DNA of 64,000 nucleotides from Brevundimonas sp. AJA228-03 (GTDB lineage: Bacteria; Pseudomonadota; Alphaproteobacteria; Caulobacterales; Caulobacteraceae): NCBI RefSeq assembly GCF_017795885.1, contig NZ_CP059297.1, positions 620,001 to 684,000 on the forward strand, given 5' to 3'. This document shows, piece after piece, positions 1-7,679 of the stretch. The position numbers were made by a program, and so were the translations under genes. The notes beneath the pieces are model-generated. The model was not told where the DNA came from, made no database searches, and saw only the letters and a program-made list of their open reading frames with translations. Every line of letters begins with the position of its first letter. The first letter of the stretch is position 1.

Positions 1-436
1 ACTGGAACGCACCAGCGTGGGCGACCGCTATGTGATGGAGCGGATGCGGGCGGGCGGGTTCAACCTGGGCGGCGAGCAGTCCGGCCATCTGATCCTGCAC
101 GACCATGCCACGACCGGTGACGGACTGATGGCGGCGCTGCAGGTCCTGGCCGTGCTGGTCGAAAGCGGAAAGCCGATGAGCGAACTGGCCCGCCAGTTCG
201 AGCCGGTGCCCCAGCTGCTGCAGAATGTTCGGTTCACCGGGGGCAAGCCGCTCGACACCGCAGGCGTGAAGGCGGCGATCGCCGAGGGCGAGGCGGCGCT
301 GAACGGCTGCGGCCGTCTGCTGGTCAGGCCGTCGGGCACCGAAAAGCTGATTCGCGTGATGGCCGAGGGCGACGACGGGGCTCTGGTCCGGCGCGTGGTC
401 GCCGACGTGGCAGCGGCGGTGAAGGCCGCGGGCTGA
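1..436 (+). CDS. glmM: Phosphoglucosamine mutase, C-terminal part (5' end outside window)
   Basis: This is the last 144 or so residues of the cytoplasmic enzyme that converts glucosamine-6-phosphate to glucosamine-1-phosphate, on the route to UDP-GlcNAc for peptidoglycan and lipopolysaccharide. The frame is open from base 2 and continues upstream of the window. [19 protein letters not shown] is the sugar-binding loop typical of GlmM rather than of phosphomannomutases, and [15 protein letters not shown] is the phosphate-binding loop of domain 4. It ends 18 bp before the converging stop of the next gene. Identification is firm; the active-site serine region is not in the window. Confidence 0.95.
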   Translation, partial: LERTSVGDRYVMERMRAGGFNLGGEQSGHLILHDHATTGDGLMAALQVLAVLVESGKPMSELARQFEPVPQLLQNVRFTGGKPLDTAGVKAAIAEGEAALNGCGRLLVRPSGTEKLIRVMAEGDDGALVRRVVADVAAAVKAAG

Positions 437-454
437 CCTTCCGACTGGTCTGGC

Positions 455-1771
455 CTATGCCTGACCGGCAAGGGCGGCCACCACATCCTCGATCCGCGTC
501 CTGATGTCGGGCACCGCGATCGTCTCCCAGAAGGCGGCGCGGGCCGGGGGGCCAAGGACGTACAGACGCGGATCGGCGAGACCCTCCGCATTCAGGACCC
601 GTCCCTGTGAATCCAGCTCGAGGCCCAGCCGCAAGGGATCCAGTCGCGCTCGCCCCGAGGCCAGCAACGGCATGATGAGGGGATCGGCCTCGGGCGCATG
701 GCCGGGACCCGTGCAGTCGATCAGCCAGCGGCCTGTGAGCGGCGCGCACGCAGCAGCGTGTCGGGGTGTCCAGTCGACCTGGATATCTTGCGCGCCGGCC
801 GACACGGCTTTCACCCGACCGGCGAGGACCTCAAGCCGACCGGCCGCGCGCAGGCCTTCGATGACAAGGGCGACAGTGGGGGCCACCCGATGGCGGTGAA
901 CATCCCACCAGGGGCGCAGGTGGCGGACGATCTGGCCCCGGGTGCGCCTGTCGGCCCGGGTCCAGAGATCGGCGGTGATGGGGCGCAATCCCTCCATCAC
1001 CTCGCGCCAGCCCCCCGCGTCGGCGAGGCGCCTCGCCTCGTGCAATCGTCGGGACAGGGAGCCGGTCAACAGACGCGGCGTGGGCGACAGCGGCCCATCA
1101 GGCTGGACGGCGTGTCCACGGGGCAGAAGACCCCGTCGGGACAGCGCCGTCGCTCGCCCTCGCCAGCCGCGTGCGTCCATCAACAGCAGGACGTCGATCA
1201 TGGTCAGGCCCGTGCCGATCAGGACGATCGTGTCCTCGGCACCGATGCGATCGAGGGCACCGACACCCCAGGGGTCTGCGATCACCGGGCCGGCCGCATC
1301 GGTCGCGCCGGCCGTCTTCGGGGCGGGATTGCCGGTCGTCAGCACCACGGCTCCGGCGGAGATCAGTTTGCCGTCGGCCAGACCCACTGCCCGGGGCGCG
1401 ATGGCGGCGACCTCCCCGACCACCTTGTGGATCAGGCCCGGCCGGGCCGCCTCGACGGTGGCGAGTCGGGACTGGACGTAGGCGCCGAACAGGCGGCGCG
1501 GCGCGAACCCGTCCGGATCGGCAAGCGAGGGATGGGTCGCCGTCAGCCATGCGACGAAGTCGTCCGTTCGGTCGGCGATGGCGCTCATCCGCCCCGACCG
1601 CACGTTCAACAGGTGGCCGTCGAAGGGGGTTGAATAGGCGACGCCCAGTCCGAAATCGGCCGTGCGGTTGATCAGGGTCGAGGCCGTTCCACGTTCCGCC
1701 AGCCGCGCCGCCAGCATGGCACCGGAAAAGCCCCCACCGACAATGGCTACGCTGTCGATGGGTTTTGTCAC
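455..1771 (-). CDS. FAD/NAD(P)-binding oxidoreductase (PF13454-like)
   Basis: A 438-residue flavoprotein-like enzyme. VAIVGGGFSGAML at residues 8-20 is an N-terminal Rossmann dinucleotide-binding motif, LTTGNPAP (144-151) fits the second conserved strand, and IVLIGTGLTMID (182-193) is a second nucleotide-binding glycine motif. The order matches the FAD-NAD(P)-binding family often annotated near siderophore hydroxylases or as unknown oxidoreductases. There is no signal peptide, so it is probably cytoplasmic. Its substrate cannot be read from the sequence. It converges on glmM and is likely monocistronic. Confidence 0.85.
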   Translation of the reverse strand: MTKPIDSVAIVGGGFSGAMLAARLAERGTASTLINRTADFGLGVAYSTPFDGHLLNVRSGRMSAIADRTDDFVAWLTATHPSLADPDGFAPRRLFGAYVQSRLATVEAARPGLIHKVVGEVAAIAPRAVGLADGKLISAGAVVLTTGNPAPKTAGATDAAGPVIADPWGVGALDRIGAEDTIVLIGTGLTMIDVLLLMDARGWRGRATALSRRGLLPRGHAVQPDGPLSPTPRLLTGSLSRRLHEARRLADAGGWREVMEGLRPITADLWTRADRRTRGQIVRHLRPWWDVHRHRVAPTVALVIEGLRAAGRLEVLAGRVKAVSAGAQDIQVDWTPRHAAACAPLTGRWLIDCTGPGHAPEADPLIMPLLASGRARLDPLRLGLELDSQGRVLNAEGLADPRLYVLGPPARAAFWETIAVPDIRTRIEDVVAALAGQA

Positions 1772-1843
1772 GTATCCTCCCGCTGGATAGGCGGGTTCTG
1801 AACCGGTGCGGCGACGGGGTCAAACCGGGGTGAAATCGTGCGC

Positions 1844-2077
1844 TCAGTTGCGCAGCCGCGTCCCGCCATCATTGATCCTGCAGGCGTATTCGGTCTGGGG
1901 TCGGCCCAGCGGACGGCCGACGTCCGCTGGCGTCAGGATCCCCCCCCGCGCACGACAGCTTTCCTCCAGCCGGGCCAGTTCGGTTGCGTAGCTGCCCGGT
2001 CGGTCCGTGCTGGCGCAGGAGGAGGCGGCGAGTGCGAGAGAAAGAGCGAACAGGGTGATGGGGGCGGACCTTTTCAT
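1844..2077 (-). CDS. Small putative lipoprotein
   Basis: A 77-residue protein starting MKRSAPITLFALSLALAASSC: a basic n-region, a hydrophobic stretch and a lipobox-like ASSC with Cys21. The mature part is about 56 residues with three further cysteines and no family I recognise. GGAG lies 7 nt before the ATG. It lies between the oxidoreductase and a divergent DUF2141 gene. The signal sequence argues that it is a real gene; the function is unknown. Confidence 0.6.
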   Translation of the reverse strand: MKRSAPITLFALSLALAASSCASTDRPGSYATELARLEESCRARGGILTPADVGRPLGRPQTEYACRINDGGTRLRN

Positions 2078-2320
2078 GGACAGTCTCCGTTATTCACGAC
2101 ACCGGACGATGCGCCTCAAACGCCGATGCGCAAAGTGTCCGTTGGCGGCAAACCCGATCGCGCCTGTCCATTCGCGCATCGCGGACGACCATCCACGGCC
2201 ACTGGCGAAGGCGCGGCGGCCATCGGTGCAAACCCGATAGCCGCAGGCGATGGGCTGGGCGACGGTCCGGGCATCGAAGGGCCGGGGGTCGGACCTTCCA
2301 GCACACGAAAGTCACACACC

Positions 2321-2746
2321 ATGTTCCGCGCCGCCACCCTGATCGCCGTCCTGACCCTGTCCGCCGCTCCTGCCTTCGCCATCGAACCCGGCGCGGACGC
2401 GTCGGTCAGCCTGACCTTCGAGACCGGATCAGACACCGGCGCGGTGATGGTCGCCCTCTACGACGAGGCGACCTATGACGGCGGCCAGCCCGTCCGCGCC
2501 GCCCGCATCGATGTGGCCGGCGGCGAGCGCTCGGTGACCTTCGACGGCCTGCCCGACGGCGACTATGGGGTAAAGGCCTTTCACGACGTGAACGGCAACG
2601 GCCGGATGGATACCAATCCCTTTGGCATGCCCACCGAACCCTTCGCCTTCTCCAACAACGCCGTCGGCAACATGGGCCCGGCCAGCTGGGACCGCGCGCA
2701 TTTCGCCGTGACGGGCGAGACCGCCCAGACGATCAGCATTCGCTGA
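2321..2746 (+). CDS. DUF2141 secreted protein, copy 1
   Basis: A 141-residue protein with a signal peptide (residues 1-20, cleavage after AFA) and a mature DUF2141 domain (PF09912). The family signature is clear in HDVNGNGRMDTNPFGMP followed by EPFAFSNNA. The acidic DVNGNGRMD loop resembles a calcium-binding loop, which is an inference. The start is set by the signal peptide although the frame stays open upstream. A paralog of the same length lies at 5683-6108; in both, the loop and the FSN motif are conserved. The function of the family is unknown and its location is periplasm or outside. Confidence 0.88.
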   Translation: MFRAATLIAVLTLSAAPAFAIEPGADASVSLTFETGSDTGAVMVALYDEATYDGGQPVRAARIDVAGGERSVTFDGLPDGDYGVKAFHDVNGNGRMDTNPFGMPTEPFAFSNNAVGNMGPASWDRAHFAVTGETAQTISIR

Positions 2747-2756
2747 GAAGGTTTGC

Positions 2757-2851
2757 GGGCTACCGCTCGCCACGCGGTGGCTCGCTGCCTGAGCCCGGCC
2801 CCTGTTTTCGGGCTATCGCTCGCCACGCGGTGGCTCGCTGCCTGAGCCCGG
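2757..2851. repeat. Tandem pair of 42-bp palindromic repeats (REP-like family, locus 1)
   Basis: Two 42-bp copies (2757-2798 and 2810-2851) differ at one base. Each begins with GGGCT and ends with AGCCC(GG), so each can fold. The reverse complement is clearly related to the tandem 44-bp pair at 46809-46902, sharing GCTCAGGCAGCGA at one end and GAGCGATAGC at the other. They fill the gap between the DUF2141 gene and the carotenoid oxygenase gene. Confidence 0.85.
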
Positions 2852-2870
2852 ACTGTTCCAACGCTTTTTT

Positions 2871-4349
2871 ATGAGACCCGCCATGATCCCCTCACGCCGC
2901 CACGTCCTGATGGGTGCCGCCGCCCTGTCCGCCGCTGTCGCCACGCCCGAAATGGTTCGTGCCGCGATCGCCCGGGACGTCGCGGCTCCCTGGGCCGTGG
3001 CCACGGCCGATCTGGAGGCCGATGTCGCCCCTCGCACGATGCGGCTGGTCCACGGTCGGGCCCCGGCGGGGCTGGAGGGGACCCTGTTCCGCAACGGTCC
3101 GGGCAAGTTCCGCAGGCCCGGTGGATCGGCCACCCACTGGTTCGACGGCGACGGCCTGATGCGGTCGTTTACCCTCAGCGACGGCGGCGTGACCCTGGCG
3201 GCCCGCTTCGCCGACACCCCCAAGCGGCGCTGGGAGAGCGAGATCGACGCCGTGGTCACCCCCGGTTTCGGCACGGCGGGCGACAGCCGGGCCCGGGTCG
3301 GTTCGAATGACGACGCCAACGCCGCCAACACCGCCGTCATGGTCACGGGTGCCAAGGTCTGGGCCCTGTGGGAGGGGGGCGCGCCTCTGGCGATGGATGC
3401 CGCGACCCTGGCCACCGAAAGCTTCGTCACCCTAAGGCCCGACCTGAAGAGCATGCCCTTCCAGGCCCACCCCCGTTTCGCCCCGGACGGCACGATCTGG
3501 AACGTCGGCACCAATGGCGCACAGGCCATCGTCTGGCACCTGAACCGCGACGGCAGCCTGATCGACGCCCAGGTCGTGACCCTGCCGCGGGCCAGCTATC
3601 TGCACGACTTCACCGCCACCGAGCGGTCCCTGATCTTCGTGCTGCAGCCCTGGGTGTTCGACCACCGGGGCATGCCCTTCCTGACCCAGTTCGCCTGGAA
3701 GCCGGAGCTGGGGACCCAGGTGCTGGTCGTCGACAAGGCTGACCTGACCTCGACCCGGATCTACGAACTCGAGACCTTCAGCTTCTTCCACCTCGGCGAC
3801 GGCTGGGAAGAGGCCGACGGCACGATCCGTTTCGACGTCGCGGCCAGCAAGGATGTGGCCTTCGCTGTCGAGGGGGCCCGGGTTCTGGTCGAACAGCGCG
3901 GCACAGTGCCCGGCGAGCATGCCGTGCTGAAGCTGGTCACACTGCACACCGACGGCCGCGCTGAGCTGGTCTCCAGCGGCGTTACGGCCGAGTTTCCCAA
4001 GGCCGATCCGCGTCGCACCGGCCTGGCCCGTCGCCTGACCGCCCACGTCGCCGGTGAACGCCCGGACCTGCCGCTCCCGACCGGTCTCGCAACATGGGAC
4101 TGGGAAGAGGGCCGATCCTACCGCTTCCTGTTCGGCGACACCCAGATCATGGAGGAGGCGGTGTTCGTGCCGAAGCCCGGAGCCACCGCCGAACGCGACG
4201 CCTGGCTGGTCGCCCCGTCGATCAATCTGGCCGAGGGCGTGACCGAACTGCACGTCTTCGACGCCGCCTCGGTCGAGGGCGGACCGGTGGCGACCTGGCG
4301 GGCCGACGTCGCCCTGCCGGCCGGCTTCCACGGGGCGTGGAGAGGGTGA
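2871..4349 (+). CDS. Carotenoid oxygenase family protein, Tat-type signal
   Basis: A 492-residue nonhaem-iron dioxygenase of the RPE65/carotenoid cleavage family, which splits C=C bonds of carotenoids or stilbenes. The four iron-ligand histidines expected for the seven-bladed propeller are all visible: H200 (FQAHPRF), H245 (YLHDF), H307 (FFHLGDG) and H487 (GFHGAW). HWFDGDGLM (residues 89-97) is the usual N-terminal signature. The start is MRPAMIPSRRHVLMG; the twin arginine and following hydrophobic stretch suggest Tat export. An alternative start is 2883. Neither start has a strong Shine-Dalgarno. The substrate is not determinable. Confidence 0.92.
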   Translation: MRPAMIPSRRHVLMGAAALSAAVATPEMVRAAIARDVAAPWAVATADLEADVAPRTMRLVHGRAPAGLEGTLFRNGPGKFRRPGGSATHWFDGDGLMRSFTLSDGGVTLAARFADTPKRRWESEIDAVVTPGFGTAGDSRARVGSNDDANAANTAVMVTGAKVWALWEGGAPLAMDAATLATESFVTLRPDLKSMPFQAHPRFAPDGTIWNVGTNGAQAIVWHLNRDGSLIDAQVVTLPRASYLHDFTATERSLIFVLQPWVFDHRGMPFLTQFAWKPELGTQVLVVDKADLTSTRIYELETFSFFHLGDGWEEADGTIRFDVAASKDVAFAVEGARVLVEQRGTVPGEHAVLKLVTLHTDGRAELVSSGVTAEFPKADPRRTGLARRLTAHVAGERPDLPLPTGLATWDWEEGRSYRFLFGDTQIMEEAVFVPKPGATAERDAWLVAPSINLAEGVTELHVFDAASVEGGPVATWRADVALPAGFHGAWRG

Positions 4350-4457
4350 CAGGCTCGACGGCATTCGCCAGTCATCGCCGGGTCCTGACAGGCTGAACCC
4401 TCGCCGTTGATCGCTGCGGCGCAGCCGGGGTAAGCGACGCAAAAGCAGGAGTTTCCC

Positions 4458-4799
4458 GTGCTGCTGGTCTCGCTTTTTCTGAACGTCCTGGTCCTCGTTC
4501 CTGTCCTGGGCGTCCTTGCCGCCAATGGTCGGGCGGCCGATTACGGCTGGGGCTCCGATACGGCGTCACGGCGAATTCTGATCGCAATCTACGCGGCGAT
4601 ACTGGCTGCGAGCCTCCTGCTGATCGCGGGCGTTTTTCTGAACCGCGAGGTCGTGGCCTGGGCCCAGGCGCTCCTCGGTGTCCAGATTGTCTACAAGCTT
4701 CTGACCGCGCCGTTGGTCGGCCTTCGCAACCCCGTTGTACTGTCGAACCTCGGCATCGCCATCGTTCATGCCGCGACGCTGGTCCTCACGGCGAGCTGA
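4458..4799 (+). CDS. Small integral membrane protein
   Basis: A 113-residue hydrophobic protein with three or four probable membrane helices (about residues 2-22, 40-60, 66-84 and 92-112). It starts at GTG, preceded by AGGAG at a 6-nt spacing, which is a strong site and supports the gene. I recognise no family. It sits 108 bp after the carotenoid oxygenase and faces the 3' end of the LytTR gene, so the two converge. Confidence 0.7.
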   Translation: MLLVSLFLNVLVLVPVLGVLAANGRAADYGWGSDTASRRILIAIYAAILAASLLLIAGVFLNREVVAWAQALLGVQIVYKLLTAPLVGLRNPVVLSNLGIAIVHAATLVLTAS

Positions 4800-4829
4800 G
4801 TGCTTGTCCAGGCGGCCCCGGCGGCAGGC

Positions 4830-5612
4830 TCAATACCAGCCGGCCTCGCGCAGGGCCCGGGCGTAGCGGCGGCTGACCGGCACGGTCACGCCGCCGTCCA
4901 GGGTCAGGGTCGCCCGACCGTCGCCCCGGGCCACGTCGCGCACCGCGTCCTTCGCCACCCACCAGCTGCGGTGGGTCTGGGACCCCTCCAGCCCCTCCAG
5001 CTCCTCCAGCGCATCCGACAGCCGCATCAGGATCAGGTCGGAGCCCCGGTCGGTATGGATGCGCAGATAGTGGTCCTCGGCCTGGACCGCCCGGATGGCG
5101 GCCCCGCGCAGCTTCAGCGGCAGCCGGTCGGGGAAGCGGGCAGGCGCGGTGCCGGTCGGGGCAGCGTGGGTCTGGACCGGCTGGGCCTTGCCGAGGAAGA
5201 CGTTGAGGGCGCTCATCACCGCCGTGATCGTGACGACAGGGCCGAACGACAGCGGCAAGGCGGCCAGCGCATAAAGACGCCCCTCGAAGATCAGACCCGT
5301 GGCCGACCAGACCAGCAGCGTGACCGGCCCGCTGATCAGCGCGGTCAGACCCACGACGGTCAGCCAAGGCCGCTCGTCCATGTCGATCCAGCGCTCGATC
5401 AGCCGCGAACAGACATGCCCCCAGCTCGCCCCCGCCAGCATGACCGGCACCCAGTAGACGAGCCGCAGCCACAACGGCGCCTCCACCGTGCCGAACGCAC
5501 CGGTCAAGGCCAGAACGACGCCCGCTGCCGTCGCAAGGCCCAGACCCCGCACCAGAGTCACGGTCGGCGAACGGCCGGGACGGGCCGAAGGCTGTGGCAA
5601 GGTGGCAGTCAT
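4830..5612 (-). CDS. Membrane-anchored LytTR transcription regulator
   Basis: A 260-residue protein with four probable membrane helices (about 21-40, 50-66, 84-107 and 114-140) joined to a C-terminal LytTR DNA-binding domain (about 163-256). The LytTR signature is seen in IRAVQAEDHYLRIHT, QTHRSWWVAKDAV and VPVSRRYARALR. There is no response-regulator receiver domain, so it behaves as a one-component membrane sensor/regulator. The frame is open further upstream, but the ATG at 5612 precedes the first helix naturally and leaves a 70-bp divergent gap to the DUF2141 gene. Its target is unknown; autoregulation and control of the divergent gene are the simplest inference. Confidence 0.88.
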   Translation of the reverse strand: MTATLPQPSARPGRSPTVTLVRGLGLATAAGVVLALTGAFGTVEAPLWLRLVYWVPVMLAGASWGHVCSRLIERWIDMDERPWLTVVGLTALISGPVTLLVWSATGLIFEGRLYALAALPLSFGPVVTITAVMSALNVFLGKAQPVQTHAAPTGTAPARFPDRLPLKLRGAAIRAVQAEDHYLRIHTDRGSDLILMRLSDALEELEGLEGSQTHRSWWVAKDAVRDVARGDGRATLTLDGGVTVPVSRRYARALREAGWY

Positions 5613-5652
5613 GGCTGGACGGGCGGCTCCGGCAAATGGCATCTGGGGTCGG

Positions 5653-5682
5653 GGCGTTCGCAGATCACCAAAAGGCGTTTCG
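5653..5682. promoter_or_regulatory. Direct repeat, 21-bp period, candidate LytTR site
   Basis: GGCGTTCG (5653-5660) and GGCGTTTCG (5674-5682) start 21 bp apart in the short gap between the LytTR gene and DUF2141 copy 2. Two-turn spaced direct repeats with a GTT core are the known mode of LytTR/AgrA-type binding. The second repeat abuts the DUF2141 ATG and overlaps its likely ribosome-binding site, so chance remains possible. Confidence 0.35.
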
Positions 5683-6108
5683 ATGAAGTTGGCAATCGCG
5701 GCGATCGTCACGGCCCTGGCGACCCCTGCCCTGGCGACCTCGGCCCTGGCGTCCGACCTGACGCTGGAGATCGCCTCGCGCGGCACGGGCGGCTCGATCG
5801 CCGTGGCCGTCTATCGCGACGCCGCCTCGTTCCGGCGCGGCGAGGGGCCGGTCGCGACGCGGACCGTGCCGCGCACGGGGGCCGTCACCCCGGTCGTCAT
5901 CCCGGGACTGGCGCCGGGCCGCTATGCGGTGGCGGCCTTTCACGACACGGATGGCAATGGCGACCTGACCCTGTGGCCCATCGGCATGCCGAAGGAGGCC
6001 TATGGATTTTCCAACGACGCGCGGGGACGGTTCGGACCACCGCCGTTCGACGCCGCCGCGATCGACGTACCGGCGGGGGGCGCACGGGTGGCCTTCACCG
6101 TGCGATAG
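5683..6108 (+). CDS. DUF2141 secreted protein, copy 2
   Basis: A 141-residue paralog of the protein at 2321-2746. A signal peptide (MKLAIAAIVTALATPALATS ending near ALA, residues 1-23) precedes the DUF2141 domain with HDTDGNGDLTLWPIGMP and AYGFSND. The start chosen is the ATG that opens the signal peptide. It is transcribed away from the membrane LytTR regulator. The role is unknown; the recurrence of the family on both sides of a carotenoid oxygenase is suggestive but not proof of a link. Confidence 0.88.
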   Translation: MKLAIAAIVTALATPALATSALASDLTLEIASRGTGGSIAVAVYRDAASFRRGEGPVATRTVPRTGAVTPVVIPGLAPGRYAVAAFHDTDGNGDLTLWPIGMPKEAYGFSNDARGRFGPPPFDAAAIDVPAGGARVAFTVR

Positions 6109-6208
6109 GGCGCGTCCGTTCGCGAAGGCTGGGTGGCCGGCCGCGAAGCGGGGCTGGCCCGCCGGGCGGTGACACTGGACGGTGGTTCGAACCCGCAAGG
6201 ACACCGCC

Positions 6209-6739
6209 ATGACCCACGTGATCCCGACCAGAGGCCCGCTTCGCAGAAGCCTGACGTTCGTCCCGCCCCTGATCGCGGCGGCGGTGCTGGGCTGGTTCCT
6301 GTTCGTGCTCGCGCCGGGCCAGGGCCTGCCGGTGCGGCTGCATGCGCCCGACTGGGCCTTGCTGGCCGAACAGGCCCCGGTGCTGCAGGTCCATATCGCG
6401 GCGGCGACGGTGGCACTGGTGATCGGGGTCGTTCTGCTGGCGGGCGTCAAGGGCAACACCCTGCACCGCACCCTGGGCTGGACCTGGGCCATCGCCATGG
6501 CGACCGTGGCGATCAGCTCGATCTTCATCCGCGACATCAATCACGGCGCGTTTTCGTGGATCCACCTGTTCACCGGCTGGACGATCATCATCCTGCCGAT
6601 GGCGCTCCATGCCGCACGGACCCACAACATCGCCGCGCATCGTGGCCGGATGACCGGGCTGTTCGTGGGGGCCCTGCTGATCGCGGGCATGTTCACCTTC
6701 TTCCCGGGCCGGCTGATGTGGCGGGTCTTCCTGGGCTGA
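6209..6739 (+). CDS. DUF2306-type membrane protein
   Basis: A 176-residue integral membrane protein with four probable helices. HIAAATVALVIGVVLLAG, followed by GNTLHRTLGWTWAIAMA, fits the DUF2306 family of four-helix proteins, whose conserved histidines (H-x-H-R-x-x-G pattern, here LHRTLG, and LHAARTHN) may bind metal or haem. The ATG at 6209 has AAGGA 7 nt upstream; a GTG at 6182 is an in-frame alternative. It lies 100 bp after DUF2141 copy 2 and may be co-transcribed. The function is unknown. Confidence 0.8.
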   Translation: MTHVIPTRGPLRRSLTFVPPLIAAAVLGWFLFVLAPGQGLPVRLHAPDWALLAEQAPVLQVHIAAATVALVIGVVLLAGVKGNTLHRTLGWTWAIAMATVAISSIFIRDINHGAFSWIHLFTGWTIIILPMALHAARTHNIAAHRGRMTGLFVGALLIAGMFTFFPGRLMWRVFLG

Positions 6740-6784
6740 AAACGGGACCGCGCCCGGCCAGCCCGCGACCGGGTCGCCAGCGCC

Positions 6785-7504
6785 CTAGACTTTCTGGCAG
6801 ACCGCCCGGAAACCCGCCGCCCCGAACCGCACCATATAGTCGCAGGCGGTCTCCAGATCGCCGGACCGGCACAGGCCGTCCGACAGACGGTCCAGCCGTC
6901 CCGTCTCGCCCAGGGTCAGGGTCAGGGCCCCCGACAGATTATGCCAGGCCCAGTAGAGATCGACCTCGCGTGCCTCGGGCATCAGGGTTCGGATCAGCTC
7001 GATCAACCGGCGGATCGCGGGATCGAAATAGCGCGCCATCGTCTCGCCGCCGAATGTCGGGTTGGCATTGGTCTGGGCCACCAGGGCCGCATAGTGTTTC
7101 CAGCCCGGCCCACCCTTCAGCGACCACTGGAACGGCGGATCGAGGAAGGCCCGCAGCAGGCCCTCCAGCGTCATCGACCCGGCGTTCGCGAGGGCATAGC
7201 GGTTGATCGCCGCCACGCGCTCGTCGTTCCAGACCTGCGCCCGGCGCAGAAAGACGGCATCGAACAGATCGCGTTTCGCCCCGAAATAATAGTGGACGAG
7301 GGCGGTATCCACGCCGGCCTCGCGCGCCACTTCCCGGATGGTGACGCCATAGAAGCCGTGCTTGGAAAACAGGTCCTCGGCCGCGTCCAGAATCGCCTCG
7401 CGCGTATCGCCGCCCTCCGCCTGGGCCTTGAGCTTGGGCGGTCGCCCTCGCCGGGCTGGCGCGGCGGGCGACGGGGAAGGAAGATCCAGCTTGGTCATCG
7501 ACAT
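6785..7504 (-). CDS. TetR/AcrR family regulator
   Basis: A 239-residue repressor-type regulator. A basic, proline-rich N-terminal tail (RRGRPPKLK) precedes a TetR helix-turn-helix at about 34-80: ILDAAEDLFSKHGFYGVTIREVAREAGVDTALVHYYF is a near-ideal family pattern. The C-terminal ligand domain (about 95-225) has the WNDERVAAINRYA region and FLDPPF motif of TetR_C groups found beside transporters. It is divergent from the TonB receptor gene and faces a clear palindrome in the intergenic region, so local control is likely. The ligand is unknown. Confidence 0.92.
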   Translation of the reverse strand: MSMTKLDLPSPSPAAPARRGRPPKLKAQAEGGDTREAILDAAEDLFSKHGFYGVTIREVAREAGVDTALVHYYFGAKRDLFDAVFLRRAQVWNDERVAAINRYALANAGSMTLEGLLRAFLDPPFQWSLKGGPGWKHYAALVAQTNANPTFGGETMARYFDPAIRRLIELIRTLMPEAREVDLYWAWHNLSGALTLTLGETGRLDRLSDGLCRSGDLETACDYMVRFGAAGFRAVCQKV

Positions 7505-7576
7505 CAGCTAGCCACGCACACGGCCCCGGTGCAACGGCGCCACAGCCATTCGTCGACTTTCATATTGCCAGGCGCT

Positions 7577-7602
7577 GTCGTTTGACACCGGGAACAAACG
7601 GC
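7577..7602. promoter_or_regulatory. Candidate TetR operator overlapping a -35-like TTGACA
   Basis: Perfect 6-bp arms CGTTTG (7579-7584) and CAAACG (7595-7600) flank a 10-bp centre; one more base pair matches outside. TTGACA at 7582-7587 lies inside, so a bound repressor would cover a possible -35 element. The site is midway between the tetR start (7504) and the TonB receptor start. Confidence 0.5.
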
Positions 7603-7679
7603 GTCAGTTTCACGAAAATCATCGAACGCTGAATAAAAGCGTCAATCGGCTGGAAATGAACAACAGGATGGGGTTTCGC

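Noticed and set aside
2078..2320. A structured RNA or small gene between the small lipoprotein and DUF2141 copy 1.
   Set aside because: The region is open in one frame only because of base composition; no Shine-Dalgarno, terminator or recognised motif was seen apart from leader sequence of the flanking genes.
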